Source: Ichthyophis bannanicus (taxonomy: Eukaryota; Chordata; Amphibia; Gymnophiona; Ichthyophiidae). Taken from it: 64,000 nucleotides of DNA. The first letter of the stretch is position 1. Each line of letters begins with the position of its first letter. This document shows, piece by piece, positions 20,280 through 32,274 of the stretch. The DNA lies in the NCBI GenBank assembly GCA_033557465.1, contig CM066033.1, forward strand, positions 382,609,289 through 382,673,288, in the 5' to 3' direction. Both the position numbers and the translations under genes were made by a program. A model generated the notes under the pieces. It saw only the letters and a program-made list of their open reading frames with translations. It was not told the origin of the DNA and searched no databases.

Positions 20280-22740
20280 AAGAGAGAGAGAGAGTGAGCC
20301 ATTTCTCAATGGGATCCGATTGGCTCAGCAGAAGGGAGCGGGCAGGTAAGCTTCTCTCCACTCTCCACCGCCAACACCAATCGGGCCACCGCTGCTACCT
20401 TTAAAACCCCAAAAAGCAGGTGCACCCATGCCTGGAGGGCCCAGACCTGAGGGCTTTGCCAGAGGACCCTTATGCGTGGCCTGCAGAGTGAGGCATTGCT
20501 CCCATCAAGACTCTCTCCCACATCCCGCATGCAAACTTGAGACTACAGAGCAGACGGCAGCCTCTACACTCCACATAGCAACCCAGAATTCACAAGTTCT
20601 TCCACAAATCCAAACAGCCAGACTGCAAGCTACCTCAACACACGCGCCAGAAAGAAGATATCCCTGAACCTCCAGCACAGTTGTCTCGCTTCCCAGGGCT
20701 AACCAGAGTTCGCAATTAGCAACAAACCCAGAGAAGTTCCTCCACATCTCCCAACAGTTCTGGGAGTGCACCACAACAAAGTAATCAGTCGGTTTCCAGC
20801 AAACAACTGATTTCCTCATTTACCATGTCCTACCTTATTCCACACCTCATTATCCTGCTTCTAGCCTGCCACACAAGCATGCAATCCTCAGTCCTTTCTT
20901 CAACTTCATACATTCCCATCATTCATCACTCATACAACCACAGGCTCCAACACATCCTATTTTGGGCCCAGAACCAGGAACCATAACAACCTACTCAAGA
21001 TCCTCCCACGTACCCCTTTCTACCATCACTACACCGAACAACAGTCAGCCACTCAGGTATGTTCTCATAAACAGCAGATTCGTCCGTAATAAGATCCCGA
21101 TCTCAACCGACTACATAAAGGAAAATCACGTTGACATATTTTGAGCAGAATCTTGGCTTGAGGAGACTGACACCGTCCTATTAAACCAACTCGCCATCCC
21201 CTCTTACCATCTCTTCTGCCAACCAAGAACACACAAAAAAGCCGGAGGTGTACTCATAATAACTAAGGAGGGCTTCAACTTCAAGATCACTAGTTCCAGC
21301 TCAGACACTGCCTATCACTCTGCTTAGCATACAGAACACCAACAATGTGGCCCAGTGACCTCTCACCACTTATTGAAGAAGCATGCTCTGAGCATCGCCA
21401 AAACAAGTGGTTCATTCTATTGGGGGACCTCAAATATTCCCACCTTAACTAACAAAGAGACCAGCACTTTCCTCCAGGCACTTGAAGCACTCCAGCTAAA
21501 CCAAATCATCACAGAATTGACTCATAGCAAGGGGGGGGGGGGCACCCTAGACTTTATTTTCACACAAGCCACCTGACCTCGCCAAAACCTTTCCACCATC
21601 ACCCATATGGTCCGACCATATTCTAATTACCTTCTACCTCCCAAACTTCCACAAAACAGCCACCTCTAAATCTCCCCATACAACCCACAGAAATTCAGGG
21701 CATTTGATAATGACTCTTTCATTAGCAGTATCCCATCCATGCCTCAAGTCAACCCAGATGACCTTGATGCCCTTATAGCCGAATGGAACACAAGTATATC
21801 CTCATGTGCCATCCTACTAGACAGCACATTGAATAAGAAGAGACTACAACAGGCACCCTGGTTCACTCCAACTCCAAACGATGAAAAACAAACTCAGAGA
21901 CAACTGGAATGCAGATGGAGATGCAAAGTGATGCATCTACTTGCTTAGCATACACATGTGCCTAAGCGGACTACTGCGCACTCACTCCTTAAAAAGAAGG
22001 AATTTTATTCCAACTTACTTCATGCCTCTCTTAACCGACCTAGAGAGCTACTCAACATAGCCCTTAATCTGCTTAAGACTCCAACCAGTACAAATTCCAA
22101 TCAAGCCATCACACCAAAAGATATGGTACAATTTCTCCAAGCTAGACAATCAGCTGTCACAGCCCATCCCAGGCTATCATGGACTTTCCTAACACCACAG
22201 ATGATGCAACCTGGCTGTCCTTCAGGCACCTGTCTACCCTGGAGTTGGTAGACATTATAACAAGCCTCAACTGCACCACATCGTCACTCAACCCTTGTCC
22301 ATTCTCCCGGATCAAAATGTCCAAGCAAGAGCTTGCCTCAACCATCCTACACATTGGGCTACATGCCAACTGCACTCAAGCAGGCCTCTATCAGGCCTTT
22401 ACTAAAAAGCACTTCAGCTGACCTTTCATCACCATCATCAAACTGACCCATATCCAGCATACCCACTTGCCAAAATCATCAAAAAGGCAGTACAGCGTCA
22501 GATCCAGGACTTTATAGATATGCCCCCCTTGACAGACACCAACACATAGTCAAGCCTTTCCATAGCACCAAACCTCTCCTGACCTCCATCCTGGAAAATT
22601 TAATCAAAGGTACACAGAAAATCACACAAGGATTCATTCTCACCTTTCTCGACATCTCTGCAGCCTTGGGCTCAGTCACACACGCCCAGCTAATCTCACG
22701 ACTACATACAATTGGTGTCTGATGCAAAACACTAAAAATA
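20280..22740 (+). pseudogene. Old L2-clade LINE, 5' half (endonuclease and part of RT)
   Basis: A CA-rich coding strand shows L2-type features in several broken frames: an endonuclease start near 21060 (YVLINSRFVRNKI, then DIF.AESWL), a GGVLII segment near 21243, a Ser/Thr-rich linker, and RT pieces near 22240-22700 (SLNPCPFSRIKM, LTFLDISAALGSV). It breaks off in the middle of RT where the CR1 begins. The 5' boundary is approximate and an (AG)n run lies at 20281-20294. A G run interrupts it near 21530. Multiple stops show that it is inactive. The L2 3' end at 45628-45835, on the other side of the inserted CR1 and DIRS block, could be its remainder. Confidence 0.7.
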
Positions 22741-22871
22741 ATTTGGTTTAGGGACTTTTCCAAAGGGATGGGCTCCAATGGAACCAGGCTGCTGGCATTA
22801 ACCTTTAAAAAGGAGATAGAGCAGCTACTAAACTAGATAATAGGGGAAAGCCAACAGTTGCCCAAGAGCAC

Positions 22872-24740
22872 ATGGTTCAGAAGGAGGTATCCTTGAAGGA
22901 TACTAGCAAAAGACTGAAGTTAGAGCATATCGACAGAGAGGTTCCAATAAAGACAACAGTAACCCAAATGCCCTTAAGAACAGAGCAGACAGAACTTAAA
23001 GATTACAAATTACCCCTGCCTACCAGTAGCCAGATTAAAATACAGCCTCTAAGATGCTTGCATGTAAATGTTAGAAATCTAAAAAAAAATAAGATGGGAG
23101 TGTTAGAATATATAGCAATAAATGAGAAGTTAGATATGATTGGTATCTCAGAGATACGGTGGAAGGAGGACAACCAGTGGGACACTGATACTGGTGGACA
23201 AATTATTTTGTAATGATAGAGTAGATCAAATTGGTGGAGGGGTTGCGCTGTGTTAGAGAGGGCATTGAGTCACACAGGATTAAAGTTCTGCACGAGACAA
23301 AATACACTGTAGAATCTCTATGGATTAAAATTCCATGTAAAAAGGGGAAGGTGATGGCAGTGGGGGTGTACTGTTGCCCGCCTGGCCAGAATGAACACAT
23401 GGATGATGAAATGCTCAAAGAAATCAGGGAAGCTAATGGTATTTACAGCACAGTAATAATAATGGGTGATTTCAATTACCCCAGTATCGACTGGGTCAGT
23501 GTCACGGCAGGACATGTTAGGGAGATAAAGTTTCTAGATGAAATAAATGACTGTTTCTTGGAGCAGCTGGTTCATGAACCGAAAAGAGGAGAAGCCATCT
23601 TAGACCTAGTCCTTAGTGGAACACAAGGTCCGGTGCAAGAGATAAGGGTGCTGGGGCCACTTGGCAATAGTGATCATAGTATGATCACATTTGATTTGAT
23701 TTAATAAATGGAGGAAGGATGGCAAGGAAATCCACAATACTACCCTTTAACTTTCAAAAGGGAGACTATGAGAAAATGAGGAAAACCGTTAAGAAAAAAC
23801 TAAAAGGAGCAGCTACAAAGGTTAAAGATTTACATCAAGCATTGGTGTTTAAAAATACTATCTTGGAAGCCCAGACCAGCTGTATTCCATGCTTCAAGAA
23901 AAGTAGAAGGAAGTCCAAAAAACTGCCAGCATGGTTTAAAGGTGAGGTCAGAGAGGCTGTTGTCAAAAAAGCATCTTTCAGGAAATGGAAAAAGGAGCCA
24001 AATGACAAAAACTGGAAACAACATAAGCACTGGCCAGTTAAATGCAAGATATTGATAAGGAAGGCAAAGAGAGAATTTGAAAAAAAGCTTGCTGTGGACA
24101 CAAAAATGCATAATAAATTCTTTTTGAATTACATCCGTAGCAGAAAACCTGCGAGAGAGTCAGTTGGACCATTGGATGACAGAGGGGCAAAAGGGGGCAC
24201 TAAGAGGGGACAAGGCCATAGCGGAGGGACTGAATGAATTCTTTTCTTCGGTCTTTACTGAAGATGATGTAGGGAAGCTACCCGTGCCTGAAATGGTATA
24301 TAAAGGTGATGTATCGGAAGAATTGAAAGAAATATTGATAAACCGGAAAGATATATTACAACTGTTTGATAAACTGAAGATTAGCAAATCACCTTGACCC
24401 AATGGTATACATCCAAGGGTGTTGAAAGAACTGAAATATGAGATTGCAGACCTATTATTACTAATCTGTGAACTATCATTAAAATCATTGGTAATACCTG
24501 ATGATTAGAGAATGGCCAATGTAACGCCAGTTTTTAAAAAGGGTTCCAGGGGTGTTCCAATAAACTACAGACCGGTGAACCTGACGTCAGTTCTGGGAAA
24601 AATGGTAGCAATCGTTAAGAAGAAAATTTCTGAACATGTAGATAGTCATGGTTTAATTGGAGACACCCAACATGGCTTTAGCCAGGGAAGGTCTTGTCTT
24701 ACTAATCTGTGTTATTTTTTTTGAAGATGTAAATAAACCA
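22872..24740 (+). pseudogene. CR1 ORF2, endonuclease and N-terminal RT
   Basis: The endonuclease spans about 23040-23700 in two frames: LRCLHVNVRNLKKNKMG, ISEIRWKED, then VYCCPPGQNE, the MGDFNYPSIDW loop (near 23464) and the terminal NSDHSMI box (near 23670). The RT lead-in follows (23719-24400, Lys-rich), with NEFFSSVFTEDD, NGIHPRVLKEL and VTPVFKKGS...NYRPVNLTSVLGK near 24520-24600, and QHGFSQGRSCLTNL just before the break. Stops and frameshifts occur about every 300-500 bases. CR1-clade enzymes reverse-transcribe their own 3' end at nicked targets. This copy is inactive. Confidence 0.85.
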
Positions 24741-24786
24741 GGTAGACAAAGGTGGGTCGGTTGATGACGTGTATCTGGATCTACTG

Positions 24787-24856
24787 TTCTCCAGGACCAA
24801 GCAGGAAGTCAGTCCTCACATATGGGTGACATTGACGTCGATGGAGCCCCCGTGCT
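24787..24856. repeat. Left inverted terminal repeat of DIRS-4, first part
   Basis: It matches the first 70 bases of DIRS-9 (61795-61864) and the reverse complement of 32370-32440. It continues at 26782-26870 beyond the nested L2. Confidence 0.9.
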
Positions 24857-26782
24857 AACTACCTAAAATCAAAGATGACAAAAACATCCAACATTTGCAC
24901 CTCTGGACCAACAAAGATTGACATACCTTCACAGTCAACCACATTAACCAAGTTTAATACATTAACAATCAAAGAAATCGAAAAGACTATTGCATCAATA
25001 AATGCTACCACCGCTGCAAGTGATCCATGTCCAGCAGCCTGGATAAAAGACCTTAGACATGAAGTAAGCTTCTTCATACAGAACATACTGGAACAATCTT
25101 TTTCAACTGGAACCTTCCCCCAATGCCTCAAGCAAACCTCAATTAGACCATTATTGAAAAACAGCAAATTAGACCCCCTAAAAGTAGAATCCTACAGGCC
25201 AATATCCAGTATCCCACTCCTAGCGAAAATAATTGAGAAAGTGGTTCAACGTCAAATACAACAACACATTGACACTGCAGCTCCACTTGACTCTGCACAA
25301 CACGGCTTTAGAGAAGCTCATGGAGTGGAGACCCTCCTCATCACCCTATTCAATACACTAATCACAGGAATAGATAACATTCACCAAGGATTCATCCTTA
25401 TATTCATGGACATCTCAGCTGCGTTCGACTCAGTAAGCCACCAAATACTTATCGATCGCCTTAAAGAAAAAGGAATCCTTGATGCTGCACTTGACTGGTG
25501 TATATCCTATCTAACTAACCGCTGGCAACAAGTACGAATTGGTGAAACAGCATCTGAACCATTTCTCCAAGATCAAGGCGTACCGCAGGGATCCTCTCTA
25601 TCAGCATTGATGTTTAATATATATATGCAACCTATCTGCGACCTCATTCGTTCCTTTAATGTCACCTGTTTAGCATATGCAGATGACATTCTACTATACA
25701 TGCCATTCTCCATCGACCACCCTGATTTTACACCATTGACAAAATGCTTTGAATCAGTAGAAGATTGGCTCACCTCACAAAACCTAAGAATCAACCACAG
25801 TAAGACTGATGTGATGTTTATAACAAAGAACCAAAGCTTCATACCTCCTACTTCCTTAAAGATAAAGGACAAGGAATTAACAGTAAAACCTACAATACGA
25901 TACCTAGGTATCACCCTCGACCAGCGTCTCAGTATGAAAGTCCACATAAAAAACATAACAAAACTAATATATCACAAGATACGCACACTACGCCACCTCC
26001 GACCCTTATTGGAACCCTCAGACTTCAGAACCGTCTATCAAGCTTTGATAATGCCTCACATCGACTTTGCAAATGCAATTCTATACGGGCTCCCTCAAGC
26101 ATCATTAAATCCTCTCCAACTGGCGATGAACACCGCTGCCAGAGTACTTGAAGCTATATCAAAGACAGATCACATAACTCCAGTCCTAAAAAGACTCCAC
26201 TGGCTACCAACCAATGCGAGAATTCACTACAAGATCCTGATCACTACATTCAAAGCCCTAAACAACAAAGCACCATCAACCATCATCAACCTCGTACATC
26301 TACAAACCCCCAATAGATCCAGAAGATCAACTGCTATAAATACATTAACAATCCCGAAACAAGCAGTCAGATACACTAAGGAAACAACTAAAAGAGCCTT
26401 CAGTATCCATGCCCCAATAGCCTGGAATGCCCTCCCACCAGAATTGAGAGCTATAGTCAGCCTAACACAATTCAGAAAAAGCCTCAAACACCATCTCTTC
26501 TTAAGCTATTTCCCAATCTAATCTTTGCATAGGAAAATACTACCTACACGTTTCTGACCAAGATAATCCCAAATGATAACCAAATATGACTAATGTGTAT
26601 AGAGTTTTTTGTAAATAGTTACTTAGTCTATATAGTTTACCTTTAATCCCAAGTTCAAAAACCCCTGTTATTTGTAAAATGCATTACAGTTCTCTGTATG
26701 TATATATTTGTTCCATGTAAACCGCGCTGATGACAATAGTGCGGTATATAAGAGATGTTAAATAAATAAATAAATAAATAAA
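24857..26782 (+). mobile_element. L2-clade LINE, 5'-truncated, RT intact
   Basis: It is inserted in the left repeat of DIRS-4: the DIRS text breaks after GTGC at about 24856 and resumes with ATTTCCCCAGC at 26782, while DIRS-9 has the two parts joined with only five more bases between them. The copy carries one uninterrupted RT ORF, a short 3' UTR with GCGGTATA and a tail of about six TAAA units. The endonuclease is missing through 5' truncation. No clear target duplication was seen; a few target bases appear lost. Confidence 0.88.
24875..26521 (+). CDS. L2 reverse transcriptase (endonuclease-less truncated ORF)
   Basis: 548 codons without a stop cover the complete L2-type RT and C-terminal domain: NATTAASDPCPAAWIKDL, the SYRPISSIPLLAKIIEK block, QHGFREAHGVET, MDISAAFDSVSHQIL (first catalytic Asp), QGVPQGSSLSALMFNIY, the catalytic box AYADDILLY (near 25676-25700), IRYLGITLD and a C-terminal tail with WNALPPELR near 26430. 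The start is the first in-frame ATG, close to the truncation point, and has no biological meaning. The absence of frame damage makes this one of the younger insertions in the window. Confidence 0.92.
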   Translation: MTKTSNICTSGPTKIDIPSQSTTLTKFNTLTIKEIEKTIASINATTAASDPCPAAWIKDLRHEVSFFIQNILEQSFSTGTFPQCLKQTSIRPLLKNSKLDPLKVESYRPISSIPLLAKIIEKVVQRQIQQHIDTAAPLDSAQHGFREAHGVETLLITLFNTLITGIDNIHQGFILIFMDISAAFDSVSHQILIDRLKEKGILDAALDWCISYLTNRWQQVRIGETASEPFLQDQGVPQGSSLSALMFNIYMQPICDLIRSFNVTCLAYADDILLYMPFSIDHPDFTPLTKCFESVEDWLTSQNLRINHSKTDVMFITKNQSFIPPTSLKIKDKELTVKPTIRYLGITLDQRLSMKVHIKNITKLIYHKIRTLRHLRPLLEPSDFRTVYQALIMPHIDFANAILYGLPQASLNPLQLAMNTAARVLEAISKTDHITPVLKRLHWLPTNARIHYKILITTFKALNNKAPSTIINLVHLQTPNRSRRSTAINTLTIPKQAVRYTKETTKRAFSIHAPIAWNALPPELRAIVSLTQFRKSLKHHLFLSYFPI

Positions 26783-26870
26783 TTTCCCCAGCTTTCTAAG
26801 AAAGCCTTTGGGAATACTGCACGCATGCGCGGTCCCCTTCCCGCCTAAAGGTGCCATCTTGCTCAGTCTT
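26782..26870. promoter_or_regulatory. Left repeat of DIRS-4, second part, with NRF1- and YY1-like sites
   Basis: The repeat carries CGCATGCGC at 26822-26830 (NRF1-like palindrome) and GCCATCTTG at 26853-26861 (YY1-like, reverse orientation). The same pair is present, inverted, in the right repeat near 32288-32330 and in DIRS-9. Promoter activity in the terminal repeats is expected for DIRS elements, but these factor assignments are inference. Confidence 0.55.
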
Positions 26871-27115
26871 TCTTTTTCCGTGGAGCCCAACGGACGTCTG
26901 TCCGTGTCACCTGGAAAAGTTGACTTTTTCTTGCGATTTCTTCGTCGTTCTTCTCCGGTTCGACGCCGGTTCCCCTTCTCGCCGGGTTTGGTACACCAGT
27001 ATTGAGCCCATCTTCTATTTTTAGGTTTTTGCCCTTCGTGGCTGGCGTTCGTGCCCTTTTTGTCTTTTCCCTGGAAGGCTGGTCATTTGACCTTGTGGAG
27101 GTTCTTTTTTCCCCG

Positions 27116-28734
27116 ATGGCTTCCAGTGGTTTCAAAAAGTGTGATCGGTGTAAGAAACTGATGTCTCTCACCGACACACACGACTGCTGCCTTCGATGCC
27201 TCGGACCGGATCATTATCCTAAGGTCTGTGTCCCGTGTGGCAAAATGTCCACCAAGGCACTCCGAAGTTGCCAGCATCAGAACGGATTTTTTCTGACTGC
27301 CTCCGGCCGGGCCCGGACCTCGTCTGAGGCCTCGACATCTCGGGAGTCTGACCCCGAGCATCGCCAGGGTTCCTCGGACAGTGGGTCCCCCGATCGGGAA
27401 CGTAAGAGGAAGAAGCGGCTCGTGAGGGCGGCATCGGTGGAGGTCCCTGGTTCCTCGGTGGCCAGGTCTCGGACCCCCGACTGCCGCCCCGGGCCCTTGG
27501 AGCAGGAGAAGCCGTCCAAGATACCTCGCGTGGAGCCGGAGTCTTCCGGGCACGTAAGTCCTGTTGTCCTCGAGGACTCTCCTCCTAGGGAGCCGACGTC
27601 GGGCCCGGTGCCGCCAGGGCCCGAGTCGGTAGCTGCTGAGTCTCCTGAGCTTGGACTCAGGCTGTGACAGCCTTGGAATGCAGATTATCTGCCTTCATGG
27701 ATCAGCAGCAGGTGCTGATGGCCAATCTCGCTGGTCCATCTGCCCCGACCACCAGGACGTCGAAGTCGACCCTGGAGACCGAGCCGATACTCGAGACCAT
27801 GAAGGCTCGAAGTCGTCCTCGGTCACGATCACAATCACCCTCGACCTCCCACTCGGTATCGAGGTTGTCGACGCCGGTGCCTTCGGCGTCAGGGTGGGTG
27901 CCACTGAGGCCCGCACGGTCAGAGCCCCCCGACTCCTCTTCGGATGAGTCCGCGTCGGAGACGGAGGACGAGGAGTCCCCCGACAACATTCGGACTCGGT
28001 GCGTCCCTTCGGACTCACCGCAGTCCGAGCCCCGGAGTAGGTCCCCCCCCCCCCAGAGGACACCTGGTTCTCGGAGTTCGTCCGGGACATGGCCAAGGCT
28101 TTGTCAATTCCCGCGGACCCTGAGGAGGAGCCTCGAGCTCGAGGCCCTCCAGTATGACTCTCCTCCGAAGGAGGCCTTTACTGTGCCGGTTCCTCTGATG
28201 CTGGAACGGCTCCTCTTCTGGATGTGGGAGGCACCGGTCTCGACGCCGGTTTTGAGCAAGCAGGTCGATTCCATCTATCGACTCCGTAAGAGCCCTGGAT
28301 TCCAGAAGGCGCATCTGCCGCACCATTCCATGGTGGTGGAATCGGCCATGCATCATCTGAAGAGCCAGAAGATGCACTCCGCGGTCAGGGAGACCCAGAA
28401 CCTGGATGCACTCGGCAGAAAGTGCTTCCAGGGCTCGATGCTTGCTTGCCATGTCCAGTCGTACCAGCTGTACATGGGCATGTACTTACGAGACCTGGCA
28501 AAGGAACTTGCCAGGTTCTCTGCTGGCCTCTCCGGGGAACCTTTGCAGAGGTTCAAGACCTTGTCCTCGGGAATCCGGGAATGCTCAAAGTTCATGACCC
28601 GAGCGGCCTACGATGGCTTCGAGGCTTCGGCCCGTGTAGTGGCAGCCGGCATCGGGGCCCAACACCAGGCATGGCTGCAGTCATCAGACCTCGAGCCCTG
28701 GGTGCAGGACAAGTTGGTCGATGTCCCTTGCTGA
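27116..28734 (+). pseudogene. DIRS-4 Gag-like protein (one frameshift)
   Basis: It starts at ATG 27116. Residues 7-42 form a double Cys cluster (CDRC, CCLRC, CVPC with histidines), likely zinc-binding. A Ser/Arg-rich charged linker follows. Compared with DIRS-9, which reads straight through LGLRLTALE, two extra bases near 27663 give a TGA here, and the second half continues in the frame from 27664. That half has a Ser/Arg-rich low-complexity stretch and a conserved core (LEALQYDSPPKEAFTVPVP, HHSMVVESAMHHLKSQKMHS, YQLYMGMYLRDLAKEL, AYDGFEASARVVAAGIGA). Family A Gag thus differs clearly from the family B-F Gag but holds the same position. Confidence 0.82.
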
Positions 28735-28969
28735 GGTTAAAACCTTTTTGGTAAGCCCATGGCCGAGAAGGCTGCTGAGCTCGAAACCGAGCACTTGACT
28801 AGGACAAGGCTGTCCAGAAAAACCTCTGCCCCTTCTCATATGAAGAAGGGCTCGGGTAAGAAGTCCTTTAACCCGAGGAAGGCAGCTGCCTACAAACCTT
28901 TCCCTCAGTACCAGGCCTCCCCAGCAGGGTCAGCAGGCCAAGGGGCAGGGACATGGGCCCCGTAGGCAG

Positions 28970-30130
28970 AAGACCCCCAAGCCTTCGGCTCCTGCTCCCA
29001 CTCAGCAGGGAGGGGGTTTATGACTCACACAGCATAGCCTTTCCACCTCTGCTGCCCCATCCCTGCACATGAGATTGTCTAGCTCTGTTTGCCCACAGGT
29101 GGCCACCCATTACAGGAGATGCTTGGGTATTGAGCATAGTCCAAAAGGGCTATATGCTCCATTTCCAGCAGTTGCTTCCTCCCTACTTCCCAGGAGAGCC
29201 TCCAAGACCTCCTCTGCACACAGACCTCCTCCTTCAAGAACTTTAAGGTCTGCTTCTAGACAAGGCAGTGGAGCCTGTACCTCCCCGCCTGCAGGGTCAC
29301 GGTTTCTACTCCAGGTACTTCCTCGTACCAAAGAGAACCGGTGGCCTCAGGCCTATTCTCGACCTCAGGAATCTCAACAAGTTCTTGGAGAAGGAAAAGT
29401 TCAAGATGCTTACTCTTGGAACACTTCTGCCCTACCTCCAGCAGGGAGATTGGCTATGCTCCTTAGATCTAAAGGATGCGTACACTCACATCCTCATTCA
29501 TCCAGACCACAGAAAGTACCTCAGGTGGGAGGAAACCATTACCAGTACAGAGTACTGCCCTTTGGCCTAACCTCCACCCCAAGGGTCTTTACGAAGTGCC
29601 TGGCAGTGGTGGCGGCCTACTTGAGGAATCAAGGTGTTTTTGTCTTCCCCTACCTGGACGACTGGCTCATCAGGGGTCAGACTTAACAGGAGGCCAGGCA
29701 AGCCACCCTCTGAACTGTCTCCCTCCTTCAACACCTAGGCTTTGTCATAAACTTCGCAAAGTCCACTTTGCTCCCCTCCCAGAACCTGGAGTTCATAGGG
29801 GCGCAGCTGGACTCCCTGCAGGCAAAGGCTTACTTGCCAGAAGACAGGGCACAAAGGCTCATAGACTTGGCAAACCAGTTTCTAAGCATGCCACGGGTTC
29901 CCGCCAGACTCTGTCTGAAGCTCCTCGGCCACATGACATCGACAGTGCATGTGACCCCCAATGCCCGCCTCCACATGAGGCCTGCACAGTGGTGCTTCAG
30001 CACTCAGTGGAAGCAAGCCACAGGCAGCCTCACAGACAAAGTATGGGTGTCCAAACCATTCCTGCACTCCCTACAGTGGTGGCTACACCCCCCAACTTAC
30101 TACAGGGGGTGCCCTTTCAGGTGCCTGTTT
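28970..30130 (+). pseudogene. DIRS-4 reverse transcriptase
   Basis: Pieces in several frames give YSRYFLVPKRTGGLRPILDL (29300-29365), LNKFLEKEKFKMLTLGTLLPYL, CSLDLKDAYTHILIHP (29460), YRVLPFGLTSTPRVFTKCLAVV (29545-29620), the intact catalytic YLDDWLI starting at 29651, and the thumb LEFIGAQLDS (29785). At least three frameshifts and a stop just after the YLDD segment inactivate it. Confidence 0.85.
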
Positions 30131-30549
30131 CCACAGTGGTGTTGACGACAGATGCCTCCTTGCAGGGCTGGGGTGCACATTGTTTGGACAGGTGCACCCA
30201 GGGCCTGTGGTCTCCATGGGAGGCCACACAACAGATCAACCTACTGGAGCTCCGGGCTATTCACTTAGCCCTCAAAACCTTCTCGCAGACCTTGGCTCAC
30301 CAGTCTGTTCTGGTACAGACGGACAATCAAATGGCCATGTTCTATGTGAACAAACAGGGAGGCACTGGGTCCAGGCTCCTGTGTTTGGAGGCACAGGCCC
30401 TTTGCTCTTTTGCGCTCAGGCACAACATGTTTCTCAAGGCTGTTTATCTCTCTGGCCAGGAGAACTTCCTGGCAGACAGGTTGAGCAGGGTTCTGAAGCC
30501 CCACGAGTGGCAACTGCACCCATTAGTGGTTCAAGAAATTTTCATATAA
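30120..30549 (+). pseudogene. DIRS-4 RNase H domain
   Basis: One open stretch encodes LTTDASLQGWGAHC, QQINLLELRAIHLAL, VLVQTDNQMAMFYVN and YLSGQENFLADRLSR, carrying the Asp, Glu, Asp and final Asp of RNase H. It stops at 30547-30549. Beyond the stop, VDLFASPLN and LRWPRQPWFPLLLQL (30560-30830) form the region before the recombinase, as in other DIRS elements. Confidence 0.85.
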
Positions 30550-30879
30550 TGGGGACTTCCATCTGTAGATCTCTTTGCCAGTCCCCTGAACCGGCAGCTA
30601 CCCAAGTTCTGTTCCAGGCAACCGCATCCCCTGAGGTTAGCAGCGGATGCCTTCCTGATTTCTTGGTCCCAGGGCCTCCTGTATGCGTTTTCTCCCACGC
30701 CTCTGGTGGCCCGAAACTTGTTCAAGATTCTAAGGGACAAGGCCTCGGTACTTCTGGTAGCCCTCAGGTGGCCGAGGCAGCCCTGGTTCCCACTTCTGCT
30801 TCAACTGGCAGTGGAAACCCCACTACCTCTGGGGGTGCAACCCGATCTTCTCTCTCAGGATCAGGGTTCCTTTCTGTAC

Positions 30880-31965
30880 CCCAATCTCACATATCTCAAT
30901 TTGATGGCCTGGAGGCTGCAAGGGTAGTGTTGGCTCCCTGGGGCCTGCCTCAGGAAGTGGAAGAGGTGGTCTTGGCCTCTAGAAAGCAATCCACCAGGAA
31001 AACCTATGCCCTGAAGTGTAGAAGATTCTCCTTGTGGTGTCAGCAACACAAGGAAGATCCTTTCTCCTGCACTGTGCCAGTAGTGCTTCAGTACCTGCTG
31101 CACTTGTCCAATCAGGGCCTTAAGTCCAATTATGTTCGGGTCCACATCTCTGCTCTGGCAGCTCACCACTCAGTGGTGGAGGGACACTCTTTGTCGTTTC
31201 ATCCCTTAGTGTCCAGGTTTCTCAGAGGCTTGCTCTTGCTCAAGCCTCCTCTTCGTCCACCTGCCCCTGATTGGGAGTTGAATGTGGTCTTGCAGCAACT
31301 GACTCGCCAACCTTTTGAGCCGATGGCTACATGTCCTCTCCACTTCCTTTCTTGGAAGACTTTATTCCTAGTGGCCTTGACCTCGTCCAGGCGAGTGAGT
31401 GAGCTTCAAGCCCTGGTCTGTGACAGGCCATACACTCGCTTCTATAGGAACAGGGTAGTCCTTAGGACTCATCCTAAGTTCCTTCCAAAGGTTGTCTCCT
31501 CTTTCCATCTCAACCAGGAGGTGGTTCTTCCAACGTTCTTCCCTAGGCCCCATGCCAGCCAGGCTGAGACAGTCCTGCATACCCTGGACTGTAGAAGGGC
31601 CTTATCCTTCTACATTGAACGTACGCAGGGGCATAGGAGGGCTACTCAGCTCTTCGTATCTTTTGACCCTAATAACATGGGGTTACCTGTCTCCCAAGTG
31701 TACCTTGTCCATCTGGGTGGCTGACTGTATCACTTGGGCTTACAGGGCAGCTGACCTTCCCTTGCAGGGTCGGGTCACGGCCCACCATGTCAGGGCAATG
31801 GCTGCCTCAGTAGCTCATCTCCGCTCTGTACCATTGGCAGACATCTGTAGGGCTGCAACTTGGTCCTCAAGACAGACCTTTGCGGCCCATTACTGCCTGG
31901 AGAGGGAGTCCCGTAGGGACAGTGCTTTCGGTCAGGCAGTGCTCCGGAATCTCTTCGAGGTTTAG
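30880..31965 (+). pseudogene. DIRS-4 tyrosine recombinase (frameshifted)
   Basis: The first frame runs to 31724 and includes SRKQSTRKTYALKCRRFSLW, NYVRVHISALAAHHS, the Arg I motif SRRVSELQAL (near 31390) and FLPKVVSSFHLNQ. A shift near 31690-31720 moves the end into the frame closing at 31965, with HHVRAM (His and Arg II, near 31780), ICRAATWSS and the nucleophile Tyr in AHYCLE (near 31887). All catalytic residues are kept, so the single frameshift is the main lesion. Confidence 0.85.
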
Positions 31966-32098
31966 GCAACTCCTGCCCTCCAGCCCTCTGGTTGGGCTAC
32001 CGGTGGGGATATGTTTCAGTGAAATCCTTTCTCTGATGCTGAGGCTAGAGGGAGCTCATTTTTCAGCTCTGGGTCCCCGGTAGCCTGAAGCTGGGTAG

Positions 32099-32197
32099 TC
32101 CCATATGTGAGGACTGACTTCCTGCTTGGTCCTGGAGAAAGAGTAGTTACTCACCTGTAACAGGTGTTCTCCAGGAGCGGCAGGAATCAGTCCTTAC
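32099..32197. repeat. ICR of DIRS-4
   Basis: The left half (to about 32139) is the reverse complement of 24787-24828. The right half is the reverse complement of 32411-32468 with about one mismatch in its first 40 bases and a few more beyond. The halves abut as in the predicted circle junction. Confidence 0.93.
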
Positions 32198-32274
32198 AAC
32201 CCTCCCTCCTCCCCTGGGCGTTGCAGTTGTACATAGTTCATGTTTACATTTTTTTGTGCTGTCTTTTAGCTATG

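Noticed and set aside
20134..20819. Short ORFs before the old L2 taken as host exons
   Set aside because: No splice-site pairs fit NVL phase and the translations do not resemble NVL or other known proteins.
26890..27116. Gag starting upstream at 27002
   Set aside because: The frame is open from 27002, but similarity to DIRS-9 Gag and the Cys cluster begins at ATG 27116, so the later start was chosen.
30180..30880. N-terminal part of a 514-codon open frame
   Set aside because: It overlaps RNase H in a different frame and shows no homology; only the region after about 30880 is recombinase.
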